A stretch of DNA of 64,000 nucleotides from Streptomyces cadmiisoli (GTDB taxonomy: Bacteria > Actinomycetota > Actinomycetes > Streptomycetales > Streptomycetaceae). Below, one piece after another: positions 25,498-34,574 of this stretch. Positions within the stretch are counted from its first letter, which is position 1; every line of letters starts with the position of its first letter. The stretch covers positions 4,092,001 through 4,156,000 of the forward strand of contig NZ_CP030073.1 in assembly GCF_003261055.1 (NCBI RefSeq). Reading direction: 5' to 3'. Position numbers and translations under genes: made by a program. The notes below the pieces were generated by a model. It worked only from the letters and a program-made list of their open reading frames with translations. It was not told where the DNA came from and made no database searches.

Positions 25498-26208
25498 TCA
25501 GTCGTCGGAGGCGAGGTACGTCAGCACCGCCCGCACCCGGCGGTCGTACATCCCCCTGGCCTCCGGGCCCAGTTCCAGCCGGTCGAAGACGACGTTGACG
25601 TGGTCCTCCACCGTTCTCTTGCTGATCGACAGCTCCGCCGCGACGGCCGAGTTGGACAGCCCCCGCGCCATCAGTTCGAGCACCCTCAGCTGCTGGGCCG
25701 TCAGGTTGGCGAGGCGTTCGCGGCGGCGGGGGGTGCGGTAGAGGGCGCGCTGGATCTCCCCGTCGATGGCGTACCGGCCGGCCCCGACCTGCTGCACGAC
25801 GCCGGTGACGAAGTCCGGTCCGGTCACCCGCCACTTGAGCTGGTAGCCGACCCCGCCCGTGTCGGCCCCCTGCCCGGCCTCCAGCAACTGCCGCAGATGG
25901 GTCAGTTCGACGTCCTTGGACAGCAGCAGGATGCCCACCTCGGGATGGGCGCGGCGGATGTCCACGGCGGCCCGGAGCCCTTCGAGGGTGTGCGTGGGCG
26001 GCATTCTGATGTCGACCACGGCGAGGTCGGGCCGGGTGCCGGCGACCGCCGCCCGCAGCCCTCGCGCCTCCGAGGCCCGCGCGGTCACCTCGTGGCCCTC
26101 GTCCTCCAGGATGGCCGCCAGTCCCAGCAGGTACACCGGGTCGTCGTCGGCCAGCACGATACGCAGGGCCCGCCGCCCGGCCCCGCCGGAATCCACGTCC
26201 GCCGTCAT
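25498..26208 (-). CDS. NarL/LuxR-family response regulator
   Basis: 236 residues: receiver (RIVLADDDPVYLLGL; phospho-Asp in LAVVDIRMPP), then a linker, then a LuxR helix-turn-helix (LTAQQLRVLELMARGLSNSA, continuing ISKRTVEDHVNVVFDRL). ATG at 26206-26208 with GGGGGAG upstream. It is transcribed with, and 47 bp behind, the sensor kinase gene. The linker between receiver and HTH (GQGADTGGVGYQLKWRV…) is long for the family and resembles the YQLKWRV-type segment of actinobacterial homologues. Confidence 0.94.
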   Translation of the reverse strand: MTADVDSGGAGRRALRIVLADDDPVYLLGLAAILEDEGHEVTARASEARGLRAAVAGTRPDLAVVDIRMPPTHTLEGLRAAVDIRRAHPEVGILLLSKDVELTHLRQLLEAGQGADTGGVGYQLKWRVTGPDFVTGVVQQVGAGRYAIDGEIQRALYRTPRRRERLANLTAQQLRVLELMARGLSNSAVAAELSISKRTVEDHVNVVFDRLELGPEARGMYDRRVRAVLTYLASDD

Positions 26209-26255
26209 ACCGGCTCCCCCTCGCTCTTCGCCGTTCCGCGCCGCCACGAGCGGCG

Positions 26256-28106
26256 TCACCGTTCCCCGTCGCCGTTCCGCGCCGCCGTGGGCAGCGTCAC
26301 CGAGACGACCGTGCCCTGACCGGGAGCGCTGCGCACGGTCAGTTCGCCGTCGTACGCCGAGACCCGGTGGCGCAGTCCGAGCAGGCCCGTGCCGCCGCCG
26401 GCCGGGTCCGCGCCGCCGACGCCGTCGTCGGTGACGGTCAGCCGCAGCAGCGCGGCCTCGTGGTGCAGGCCGACGCGGATCGTGCGGGCGTCGGCGTGCT
26501 TGAGCACATTGCTGATCGCCTCCTTCACGACGTAGTACGCCGTGAGTTCGACCGGCTCGGGCAGCTCGGGCAGCCCGTCGGCGCGCAGGTCGACCGGCAG
26601 CGGCAGATCGGCGGTCAGCGACCGCAGCGCCTGCACCAGCCCCGCCTCGCTGAGGACCACCGGGTGGATCCCCCGGGCCGCCACGCGCAGTTCGGCGTGG
26701 CCCCGCTCCAGCGTGGCGAGCGCGTCGTCCAGCAGCGCGGCGGGATCCGGTCCCGCGGTCGACCGGCCGTCGAGGCGCCGCCGCGCGAGCCGGAGTTGGA
26801 GGCCCAGGTTGATGAACTTCTGCTGGGCGCCGTCGTGCAGGGCCCGTTCCACCTCGCGCCGCTGCTCGTCCCCGGCCTCGATGACACGGCGGCGGGACGC
26901 GCGCAGTTCGGCGACCAGGGCCTGGTTGTCGAGTTCCAGGGCCGCGGCGGAGACGACCGCCTCCAGCACGTAGCGGTCCTCGCGCAGTGCCGGATCGTGG
27001 ACGAGGATGCCGACCCGCCGCCCGCCGCGCTCCAGGACGCTCGTCCACTGTCCCGGCCGGGCGGTCACGGGCCGGCCCTCGGTGTCCACGTAGCCCTCGC
27101 CCTCGGGGGCGGGGAAGCCCAGTTGGAGCGAGGTGTCGTCGAGGGTCCTGGCCAGTTCGTCGCGCAGTTCGTCGCGGGAGGCCAGCGGCAGCCGGCGCAG
27201 CAGTTCCGCGACGGCGGTCCGGCCGAGGCGGATCCGCCACACCCCGGCGAGGAAGGCGAGCGGCAGCAGCAGGACGCACACGTGCGTGACGGTCAGCAGC
27301 GGGGTGTGCGACCACGTGCGCTGCGCGCCGAGCGCCGCGTCGAGCCCGGAGGCGAGACCGCCGGCCAGGCCGACGGTGAGCAGCGGGGCCAGTTCCCGGC
27401 GGTAGGGCCGCGACGCGTCCGCCCAGCGCCAGAGCAGCACCGCGACCACGGCCACGCTGACGGCGAGCTGCACCGCGTCGGTGAGTTGCCTCAGCCACAG
27501 CACCGGGTGCGCCAGGAGCAGGTTGGGTGTCACGGAGTGGTGGAAGAACACGCTGACCGGCTGGAGGACGAACGCCACCGCGCAGCCCGCGACGAGCAGC
27601 ACCCGGTCGGCGAGGGCCTCGACGGGGCCGTCGTCGGCGCGGGAGCGCAGCCGGCCGTAGGGGAACACCAGCAGCAGCGGGACGAGGAATCCGCTGGAGG
27701 CGGAGCGCAGGAACAGTCCGACGGTGTGCACCAGCGGGTCGGTGGAGATCTGGAGGTCCTCGGCGAACCAGCCGATGCCGACGCCCAGCATGAGCAGCCC
27801 GACCGCGTTGCCGGGTCGGCGCAGCCGCGCCAGCAGGCCCGCCCCCAGGTAGAGGCCGCCGACCGCGCCGGAGAACAGCGTCGAGGTCGAGTCGGCGTGC
27901 CGGTCGGGCGCCGTGAGGGCCAGGACGTACCCGCCGAACGCCGCGCCTGCCAGGGCCAGTGCGACGGCGGTGAACCGGGGGGACGGGCGCGGCGGGGCGG
28001 CGGTCTCGGTGGCCGGCAGCGGGGGCCGGGCCCGCGTACGGCCGCGGCTCCGGGCGATCAGGGTGGAGGTGAAGGTGCGGGCCGTACGCCCGGGGGTACT
28101 CCCCAT
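26256..28106 (-). CDS. NarL-type sensor histidine kinase with a multi-helix membrane domain
   Basis: 616 residues. About eight to ten membrane helices in the first ~310 residues form the sensor part, without an obvious extracellular domain. A GAF-like linker is followed by a HisKA_3 dimerisation segment (EVERALHDGAQQKFINLGLQ, phospho-His in ALHDG) and an HATPase_c domain (EAISNVLKHADA; DDGVGG; GTGLLGLRHRV). I chose the internal ATG at 28104-28106 because GGGGGGAGGCGGTGC precedes it. It forms a pair with the downstream regulator; the stimulus is unknown. Confidence 0.92.
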   Translation of the reverse strand: MGSTPGRTARTFTSTLIARSRGRTRARPPLPATETAAPPRPSPRFTAVALALAGAAFGGYVLALTAPDRHADSTSTLFSGAVGGLYLGAGLLARLRRPGNAVGLLMLGVGIGWFAEDLQISTDPLVHTVGLFLRSASSGFLVPLLLVFPYGRLRSRADDGPVEALADRVLLVAGCAVAFVLQPVSVFFHHSVTPNLLLAHPVLWLRQLTDAVQLAVSVAVVAVLLWRWADASRPYRRELAPLLTVGLAGGLASGLDAALGAQRTWSHTPLLTVTHVCVLLLPLAFLAGVWRIRLGRTAVAELLRRLPLASRDELRDELARTLDDTSLQLGFPAPEGEGYVDTEGRPVTARPGQWTSVLERGGRRVGILVHDPALREDRYVLEAVVSAAALELDNQALVAELRASRRRVIEAGDEQRREVERALHDGAQQKFINLGLQLRLARRRLDGRSTAGPDPAALLDDALATLERGHAELRVAARGIHPVVLSEAGLVQALRSLTADLPLPVDLRADGLPELPEPVELTAYYVVKEAISNVLKHADARTIRVGLHHEAALLRLTVTDDGVGGADPAGGGTGLLGLRHRVSAYDGELTVRSAPGQGTVVSVTLPTAARNGDGER

Positions 28107-28430
28107 GCACCGCCTCCCCCCATGACGGCCGTCCACGGGCGCGGTGCGTTCACCGGCGGTGACGCCCGGTCCCGCCGTGCGCCGCCGCGCGCCCGCGGAC
28201 TCACGGTACGCGAACGCCCGACTCCCGTGCGTGGTACCGGAGAAACTCCCCCGCGGGAGAAATCCCTGCCCGCGCAGCCGACTCGGGCGTCCCCCCGGCC
28301 ACGAACCGGCCGCCGCTCGCGCCCCCTGCGGGCCCAGGTCGATCGGCCGGCCGAAGGCAGGGGCGGGGGCGGCGGTGACGACGGAGCGGCCCGCGAGGAC
28401 CGGCCGGCCCCGGGGCTCGTCCTCCCGCCG
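28107..28430. other. Gene-free spacer
   Basis: 324 bp between the sensor kinase start and the stop codon of the phosphatidyltransferase gene. It is GC-rich with several short inverted repeats (for example CTCCCCCGCGGGAG near 28246). No convincing gene, RNA or promoter was found. Confidence 0.5.
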
Positions 28431-29198
28431 CTAGCGCAGCCGGGACGACGACAGGATCGACAGCAGGTGGGCCGGGACCATCACCCAGGTGATCACGGCG
28501 AGGGCGGCCAGCGCCCAGCGCGTCGGTTCGATGCCGCCGGTGACGGCGTCCGCGACGGCGGCCGCGAGCAGCACCAGCGACGCCTCGATGCCGTTCGTCA
28601 CACGGTGGATCTTGAAGGCGGCGGCCAGCCGCCGCACCGTGGCCACCCCTTGGGAACGGGGCCGGGCCGCCTCGTCGTCGGCGACCGCGAGCCCGCGCCG
28701 CGCCCGCGCCACGTCCACCAGGTCCGTCGACGCCTTCAGCAGGACGACACCGAGGGCGGTCGCGATGCCGACCGACAGCCAGCCGCCGAATCCCGACTCG
28801 GCGGCCCGGAACCCGGCGCCCGCCAGCAGCGCCGCGTCGGCCAGGTAGGCGCCGAGCCGGTCGACGTAGATCCCGGTCGCGCTGTTCTGGCCCTTCCAGC
28901 GGGCGACCTCGCCGTCCACGCAGTCGAAGAGGAGGAACAGCTGCATCAGCACGACCGCCAGGACGGCGCCGGTCAGACCCGGGATCATCAGCGCCGCGCC
29001 GGCGGCGACCCCGCACGCCACCATGGTCCAGGTCAGCTGGTCCGGAGTGACGGGGGTGCGCACCAGCTGCCGGGTCAGCCGCAGGGAGACCTTCCGCATG
29101 TACAGGCGGCCGGCCCAGTGCTCGCCGTTCCGGCTGGCCAGCTTCGCCTGCGGCTGACACACCTCCCGCAGCTCCTCCAGTACCGGAGCAGCAACCAT
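28431..29198 (-). CDS. CDP-alcohol phosphatidyltransferase family protein with an altered motif
   Basis: A 255-residue membrane protein with about six helices. It carries the CDP-OH-P signature DCVDGEVARWKGQNSATG, then IYVDRLGA: the family pattern Dx2DGx2ARx8-9Gx3Dx3D is present up to the third Asp, but the fourth, usually the catalytic base, is Ala. The ATG at 29196-29198 has GGAGGAAAG upstream. It would be expected to transfer a phospho-alcohol group from a CDP-linked donor, but the altered residue makes the activity uncertain. Confidence 0.85.
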   Translation of the reverse strand: MVAAPVLEELREVCQPQAKLASRNGEHWAGRLYMRKVSLRLTRQLVRTPVTPDQLTWTMVACGVAAGAALMIPGLTGAVLAVVLMQLFLLFDCVDGEVARWKGQNSATGIYVDRLGAYLADAALLAGAGFRAAESGFGGWLSVGIATALGVVLLKASTDLVDVARARRGLAVADDEAARPRSQGVATVRRLAAAFKIHRVTNGIEASLVLLAAAVADAVTGGIEPTRWALAALAVITWVMVPAHLLSILSSSRLR

Positions 29199-29343
29199 GA
29201 GCTTTCCTCCCACCCGGGCCCAACTGCCGCGCACGCGGCGATGATCGGGCCAGGTTACAGAGGCCTGAACGGGGGATGGACCCGGGCACCCCCGCGGGCC
29301 GGTCCGCGTTGCCCGGGGCCTTCGGCGTGGGAAGAGTGACGGC

Positions 29344-29793
29344 ATGGATCACACACAGGCACGGCGTTGGCTCGGCACCGCCGTCGCGGAGGCCCGCGCC
29401 GGGCTCGCCGAGGGCGGCATCCCGATCGGCGCCGCGCTGTACGACGCGCACGGCACCGTTCTCGGCCGCGGCCGCAACCGCCGTGTCCAGGACGGCGACC
29501 CCTCGACGCACGCGGAGACGGCCGCGTTCCGTGCCGCGGGACGGCAGCGCTCCTACCGCGGCACGACGATGGTCACCACGCTCTCGCCGTGCTGGTACTG
29601 CTCGGGCCTGGTCCGGCAGTTCGGCATCTCCCGGGTGGTGATCGGCGAGGCGGTCACGTTCCGGGGCGGGCACGACTGGCTGGCGGAACACGGCGTGGAG
29701 ATCGTGCTCGTCGACGATCCCGAGTGCGTCGCGATGATGCGCGACTTCATCGAGGACAACCCGGCCCTGTGGCACGAGGACATCGGCGAGTGA
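29344..29793 (+). CDS. Yeast-type cytosine/nucleoside deaminase
   Basis: 149 residues of the CDA superfamily. Zinc and catalytic motifs are intact: HAET (His ligand and catalytic Glu) and PCWYC (two Cys ligands). The overall layout and the C-terminal stretch (…VEIVLVDDPECVAMMRDFI) resemble fungal cytosine deaminase Fcy1 rather than the bacterial CodA amidohydrolase. ATG at 29344. Likely pyrimidine salvage; the base specificity is inferred. Confidence 0.9.
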   Translation: MDHTQARRWLGTAVAEARAGLAEGGIPIGAALYDAHGTVLGRGRNRRVQDGDPSTHAETAAFRAAGRQRSYRGTTMVTTLSPCWYCSGLVRQFGISRVVIGEAVTFRGGHDWLAEHGVEIVLVDDPECVAMMRDFIEDNPALWHEDIGE

Positions 29794-29820
29794 GCCCGCC
29801 CCATCGGGCCGCCGGCCTCC

Positions 29821-30225
29821 TCACATCCCCCGCGCCAGCTGCTCGATCAATCGTTCGAATCTGGCTCTCCAGCCCTGTTCCGACTCCCCCTCGCCGCGGA
29901 ACTCGTGCGTGAAGCGCAGCACGGTGCCGGCGGATCCGTCGCGCTCCAGATGGAACCGGATCCGGCCGCCGCCCTCCACCGTGTACTCGGCGACCCGGTC
30001 CACGTCCCACGCGGTGATCCGCCCGGCCCCCAGATCACGCAGGGTGACCGCGCCGCCCAGCCGGGGTTCGAGCTCATCGGCGGGGGTGAACCAGGCCGCG
30101 AGCCCCTCCTGGGTGGACAGCGCCGGCCAGACCTTCCCCATGGGGTCGGGGAGCCTCACCACGAAGTGCAGGATGTGCGTGTTCCCGTGGGTCTGGCTGG
30201 TGCCCTGTTCGATGGAACCGGTCAT
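29821..30225 (-). CDS. SRPBCC (AHSA1-like) domain protein
   Basis: A 134-residue START-like protein: ILHFVVRLPDPMGKVWPALS, then GLAAWFTPADELEPRLGG, ending in a long helix (GWRARFERLIEQLARGM). These match the AHA1/SRPBCC small-ligand-binding fold. It converges on the deaminase gene with a 27-bp gap. Ligand and role unknown. Confidence 0.88.
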   Translation of the reverse strand: MTGSIEQGTSQTHGNTHILHFVVRLPDPMGKVWPALSTQEGLAAWFTPADELEPRLGGAVTLRDLGAGRITAWDVDRVAEYTVEGGGRIRFHLERDGSAGTVLRFTHEFRGEGESEQGWRARFERLIEQLARGM

Positions 30226-30272
30226 GACACCAGCCTGACCCCGTACGGGGGCTCACGCATGCGTTGCGCCGC

Positions 30273-31382
30273 TCAGAACCCGGCGGCCCGGAGGACACCC
30301 ATGCCGACGTCGGCGTAGGAGTGCTTGCCGGAGACGAAGATGTTGACGCCGTAGTAGTTGAACAGCCAGCAGCCGAACGCGAGCAGCGCCAGATAGGCGG
30401 CCTTGCGGCCCTTCCAGCCGGCCGTGGCGCGGGCGTGCAGGTAGCCGGCGTAGGCGACCCAGGTGATGAAGGACCAGGTTTCCTTGGGGTCCCAGCCCCA
30501 GTAGCGGCCCCAGGCGTCACCGGCCCAGATCGCGCCCGCGATGATCGTGAACGTCCACAGCGGGAAGACGGCGGCGTTGACGCGGTAGGAGAACTTGTCC
30601 AGCGAGGCCGCGGCGGGCAGCCGTTCCAGCACCGAGGTCGCGAAGCGGCCCGGGGTGCCGCCGGAGGCGAGCTTGTTCTCGTAGGAGTCGCGGAAGAGGT
30701 AGAGGATCGTGCTGACGGCACCCACGTAGAAGACGGCACCGCAGAGGATGGCGGTCGAGACGTGGATGTACAGCCAGTACGAGTGGAGGGCGGGGACCAG
30801 CTGGTCGCTCTCGGTGTACAGGACCGTGACGGCGAGACCGAGGTCGAGCAGCACCGAGGTGGTCAGGAACAGGCCGAGCCAGCGGACGTTCTTCCGCGCC
30901 GCGAGCAGTGTGAGGTACACGCCGACGGCGACGGTGGAGAAGGTGATGTTGAACTCGTACATGTTGCCCCACGGCGCCCGCTGCACCGACAGGGCCCGGG
31001 TGAGCACACCGCCGGCCGCGATCAGGAACGCGAGCGCGGTGAGGGACACGGCGATACGGCCGTAGAGGTCGCCCTGCTCCGAGCCGCCGTGCGCTCCCGG
31101 CCCGTCGGGCACGTCACGCGAGCCGGCGGCGGCCCGCACGACCACCTGGGGCCGCTCCAGGACGGTGGTCCCGCCGCCCTTCTTCACGGTGACCGCCGGG
31201 CCTGCCTCGGCCGGCGCGGTGGCGGTGAGCGCGGCCGCGGTACGGCCGACCTTGCTGCGGCTGCCGAGGAGCCATTCGGCGATGTAGGCGAAGAAGGCCA
31301 GGGTGTAGACGGCCATCGCGGAGTAGATCAGCGTGTTGCTGAGGTTCGCCAGGTTCTCGTTGGTCGCGGCGGCGAGAGTCAC
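30273..31382 (-). CDS. ccsB: Cytochrome c biogenesis protein CcsB/ResC
   Basis: A 369-residue membrane protein with about eight helices and the tryptophan-rich heme-handling motif WGRYWGWDPKETWSFITW, flanked by conserved His residues (LHSYWLYIHVS; the C-terminal SGKHSY). With ResB it forms the system II synthase that moves heme across the membrane and attaches it to apocytochrome c. The GTG start overlaps the resB stop (GTGA). A ~70-residue Ala/Gly/Lys-rich loop after the first helix is an actinobacterial extension. Confidence 0.94.
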   Translation of the reverse strand: MTLAAATNENLANLSNTLIYSAMAVYTLAFFAYIAEWLLGSRSKVGRTAAALTATAPAEAGPAVTVKKGGGTTVLERPQVVVRAAAGSRDVPDGPGAHGGSEQGDLYGRIAVSLTALAFLIAAGGVLTRALSVQRAPWGNMYEFNITFSTVAVGVYLTLLAARKNVRWLGLFLTTSVLLDLGLAVTVLYTESDQLVPALHSYWLYIHVSTAILCGAVFYVGAVSTILYLFRDSYENKLASGGTPGRFATSVLERLPAAASLDKFSYRVNAAVFPLWTFTIIAGAIWAGDAWGRYWGWDPKETWSFITWVAYAGYLHARATAGWKGRKAAYLALLAFGCWLFNYYGVNIFVSGKHSYADVGMGVLRAAGF

Positions 31383-33100
31383 TTCTCAGCCCCTTCGGCA
31401 GGTACAGCGGGGTCGGTTGGGTCGGGATCGTCATCGGGGTCGGGAGCGCCCGGGGCCTTGTCGTACAGGAGGCCGGCGAGCTCGCCCAGTTCCTCGGGCA
31501 CCTTGGCGGACTCGCTGCGGCCGAGGCCGGCCATCTCGACGACGGTGACACCGTCGTCGCCCCGCACCGCGCGCACCCATACCCGGCGGCGCTGGATGAA
31601 CAGGGAGGCGGCGAGGCCGAGGATCGCGGCGACGGATCCGGCGAGCGCCCAGCCGCTGGCGGGCTGCCGGGCGATGGAGAAGCTGGCCCACTCCTTGACG
31701 CCCTCGAAGGTCACCGAGCCGGCGCCGTTCGGGAGCGTCATGGTCTCGCCGATCTTCAGCCGCTGCTTGAACAGGTCGCCCTTGGAGTCCTTGAACTCCT
31801 TCAGGCTCTTCTTGTTCAGCTGGTACACGCTCTGCGGGATGCCGGAGTCGACGCCCAGGTCGCCGTGGTACGCCGACAGCGCGAGCCGCGGGTTGAGCAG
31901 CGCGGGGAACTGGGAGGTCATCGTGCCCCGGCCCTCACCGGCGAAGGTCGGCACGAAGAAGGCGTTGAAGCCGAGCTGTTCCCGCTCGCCGTCGGCGTTG
32001 CGGTAGCCGTCCATGACCTTGATCGCGCCGGTGGAGGTGACGAAGCCGTCGAGCGGCAGCAGCGGCACGGCCTCCTTGTCCATCACGACCTTGCCCCGGG
32101 CGTCGCGCACGGTGACGACGGGCGCGTAGCCGTGGCTGCCGAGGTAGACGGAGGTGCCGCCGACGTCCAGCGGCTCGTTGACCTTGATGGCCGCGTCGCG
32201 CTCCTTGCCGTAGGCGCCGACGCTGTAGGTGACGCGGGCCTCGTAGGTGCGCGGGGTGCCCTGGTTGGGGCCGGCGGTCTCGTACGTGCCGCGGAAGTCG
32301 TCGAGGTTGAAGCTGAAGGCGTCCAGCGCGTCCTGGGAGAAGAGGTTCCCGGAGCGGAAGTCGTCGTACTGCGTGAGGGTGTTGGCGAAGCCGTCGCCCT
32401 CCACGATCAGCTTGGTGCCCTCCGACTTGAACAGCTGGCCCCAGGCGAACGCGATCAGCATCACGATCAGCGCGATGTGGAAGACGAGGTTGCCGGCCTC
32501 GCGCAGATAACCCTTCTCGGCGGCGACCGCGTCACCGGCGACATGGGCGCGGAAGCGGCGCTTCCTGAGGACCGCGAGCGCCGCCTCGCGCACCTGCTCG
32601 GGTGCGGCCTCGGTGCGCCAGGTCGTGTGCGCGGGGAGCCGGGTGAGCCGCTTGGGCGCGGCCGGCGGACGGCCGCGCAGCTGGCCGACGAACTGCCAGG
32701 TGCGCGGGACGATGCAGCCGATGAGGGAGACGAACAGCAGGATGTAGATCGCGGAGAACCACACCGAGCTGTAGACGTCGAAAAGGCCGACCTTCTCGTA
32801 GATCGGCGAGAGCGTCTCGTGCCGCGCGCGGAAGTCGGCGACCTGGGTGGGGTCGACGCCGTTCTGCGGAATCAGCGAGCCGGGGATGGCGGCCAGCGAC
32901 AGCAGCAGGAGCAGCAGCAGCGCGACCCGCATGGAGGTGAGCTGCCGCCAGAACCAGCGGGCCCAGCCGACGACGCCCAGGGCGGGCAGGTTGGGCGCGT
33001 CCTCGCGGGGCGCGGTGGACAGCTGGGAGCCGGCCGCGCCGAGGTCCTGGTCCTGCTCCTCGGAGGTGTCCGGAGCCTTGTCGGTCGTCGTCTTGCTCAT
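31379..33100 (-). CDS. resB: Cytochrome c biogenesis protein ResB/Ccs1
   Basis: 573 residues: an acidic cytoplasmic N-terminus, three early membrane helices (MRVALLLLLLLSLAAIPGS near ~57), a large extracytoplasmic domain (~230-510) and a last helix (~515-535). The membrane block EAGNLVFHIALIVMLIAFAWG contains the family's conserved His. Partner of CcsB in heme attachment. It lies 3 bp after ccdA in the four-gene operon. Confidence 0.94.
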   Translation of the reverse strand: MSKTTTDKAPDTSEEQDQDLGAAGSQLSTAPREDAPNLPALGVVGWARWFWRQLTSMRVALLLLLLLSLAAIPGSLIPQNGVDPTQVADFRARHETLSPIYEKVGLFDVYSSVWFSAIYILLFVSLIGCIVPRTWQFVGQLRGRPPAAPKRLTRLPAHTTWRTEAAPEQVREAALAVLRKRRFRAHVAGDAVAAEKGYLREAGNLVFHIALIVMLIAFAWGQLFKSEGTKLIVEGDGFANTLTQYDDFRSGNLFSQDALDAFSFNLDDFRGTYETAGPNQGTPRTYEARVTYSVGAYGKERDAAIKVNEPLDVGGTSVYLGSHGYAPVVTVRDARGKVVMDKEAVPLLPLDGFVTSTGAIKVMDGYRNADGEREQLGFNAFFVPTFAGEGRGTMTSQFPALLNPRLALSAYHGDLGVDSGIPQSVYQLNKKSLKEFKDSKGDLFKQRLKIGETMTLPNGAGSVTFEGVKEWASFSIARQPASGWALAGSVAAILGLAASLFIQRRRVWVRAVRGDDGVTVVEMAGLGRSESAKVPEELGELAGLLYDKAPGAPDPDDDPDPTDPAVPAEGAEK

Positions 33101-33103
33101 CGG

Positions 33104-33874
33104 TCAGATCCCCACAGTGAAGCCGTTGGACCAGGTCTGCATGTCCTGCACGAGGCGGTCCCACGCGCCCGTCAGCAGCAGCAGCCCGGTCACGATCATC
33201 ATGATGCCGCCGATGCGCATGACCCAGACGTAGTGCCGCTTGATGAACGCGAAGGCGCCGAGCGCCTTGCGGAAGGCGATGGCCGCGAGCACGAAGGGCG
33301 CACCGAGTCCGAGGCAGTACGCGACGGTCAGTATGGCCCCGCGGCCCGCGCTTCCCTGGTTGGACGACAGGATCAGCACGGAGGACAGGGTCGGGCCGAG
33401 GCAGGGCGTCCAGCCGATGCCGAACAGCGCGCCCAGCACGGGGGCGCCGACGAACCCGGACACCGGCCGCTTGTGGAAGCGGAACTCGCGCTGGGTGAGC
33501 CAGGGCATCAGCCCCATGAAGAAGACGCCCATGAGGATCATGAAGACGCCGAGGATCTTGGAGAGGACGCCCTTCTGCTCCTGGAGCGTCTGGCCGAAGT
33601 ACCCGAACAGCGCACCGGAGGAGACGAACACGACGGTGAAGCCGAGGACGAACAGCGAGGCGCCGGTGACCATCCGGCCGCGCCGGGCCTCGGCCAGGTC
33701 GCTGCCGGTGACCCCGGTCACATAGGAGAGGTAGCCGGGGACGAGCGGCAGGACGCAGGGCGAGAAGAAGGAGACGAGGCCGCCGAGCAGGGCGAGCGGC
33801 AGGGCCACCAGCAGGGCGCCGTCGAGCACCGTGCCGTTGTAGCCCGTGGCCGCGAGCGTGGACAGCGCGCTCAC
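33104..33874 (-). CDS. ccdA: Thiol-disulfide transporter CcdA
   Basis: A 256-residue, six-helix membrane protein with the two redox cysteines in the usual contexts: FFSPCVLPLVPGYLSYV and GIGWTPCLGPTLSSV. It passes electrons from cytoplasmic thioredoxin to ResA so that apocytochrome c cysteines stay reduced. GTG start one base after the resA stop. Confidence 0.95.
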   Translation of the reverse strand: MSALSTLAATGYNGTVLDGALLVALPLALLGGLVSFFSPCVLPLVPGYLSYVTGVTGSDLAEARRGRMVTGASLFVLGFTVVFVSSGALFGYFGQTLQEQKGVLSKILGVFMILMGVFFMGLMPWLTQREFRFHKRPVSGFVGAPVLGALFGIGWTPCLGPTLSSVLILSSNQGSAGRGAILTVAYCLGLGAPFVLAAIAFRKALGAFAFIKRHYVWVMRIGGIMMIVTGLLLLTGAWDRLVQDMQTWSNGFTVGI

Positions 33875-33875
33875 G

Positions 33876-34508
33876 TCACTTCTCCGCGAGGACCGGGGCG
33901 AGCATCTCGCGCAGCTTGTCCTCGCTGAGCGGCTGGAGCGCGCGGGCGGCGATGCGTCCGTCCCGGTCGACGACCAGGGTGGAGGGGATGGCCTGCGGGT
34001 TGAGGGTGCCCTTCTCGAAGCGGAGCATCAGCTTGCCGGTCGGGTCGAACAGGCTCGGGTAGCTGACCCCGTACTCCTCCTCGAAGGCGCGGGCCGGACC
34101 GACGCTGGCGTCGCGGGTGTTGATGCCGAGGAACTCGACGCCCTGGTCCTTGGTGTCCTGGTAGACCTTCTCGAAGTTCTTGGCCTCGGCGCGGCAGGGC
34201 GGGCACCACGAGCCCCAGACGTTGAGGACGACGACCTTGCCCTTGTGGTCGGCGATGTCGGCCTGCCCGCCGTCGACCGTCTTCCCGGACAGATCGGGCA
34301 CGGGCGCCCGGCCGTCCGCGGCGACGGTGTCGATGCCGTCGGTGCCCGCGACGAAGTTGGTGTCACCGCCGCCGCCGGCGGTTCCTCCGGAGCTGCAGGC
34401 GGTGAGCGCGAGTGCCGCGGCGGCGGCCCCGGCCGTCAGGACGGCGGCGCGACGACGGGTGCGGCGTACGGGGTTCGAGCGCAGGGGGGCGCGGTTGGCG
34501 GCACTCAT
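33876..34508 (-). CDS. resA: ResA/TlpA-type thioredoxin-like lipoprotein
   Basis: 210 residues. An Arg-rich N-terminus, hydrophobic segment and lipobox (LTAC, Cys ~38) mark a lipoprotein. The thioredoxin-like domain carries the active site WCPPC (GSWCPPCRAEAK). It reduces apocytochrome c heme-binding cysteines. First gene of the resA-ccdA-resB-ccsB operon; no strong ribosome binding site is visible before its ATG. Confidence 0.94.
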   Translation of the reverse strand: MSAANRAPLRSNPVRRTRRRAAVLTAGAAAAALALTACSSGGTAGGGGDTNFVAGTDGIDTVAADGRAPVPDLSGKTVDGGQADIADHKGKVVVLNVWGSWCPPCRAEAKNFEKVYQDTKDQGVEFLGINTRDASVGPARAFEEEYGVSYPSLFDPTGKLMLRFEKGTLNPQAIPSTLVVDRDGRIAARALQPLSEDKLREMLAPVLAEK

Positions 34509-34574
34509 GTGAAAAGTTTCGCATGTCCGTTCCGGGGATCTTGCGCACCCCCCTTCAGGACAAGAACCCGCATT

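Noticed and set aside
28201..28430. Possible gene in the spacer upstream of the sensor kinase
   Set aside because: The only open frame is the tail of an antisense frame of the phosphatidyltransferase gene, with no start or ribosome site.
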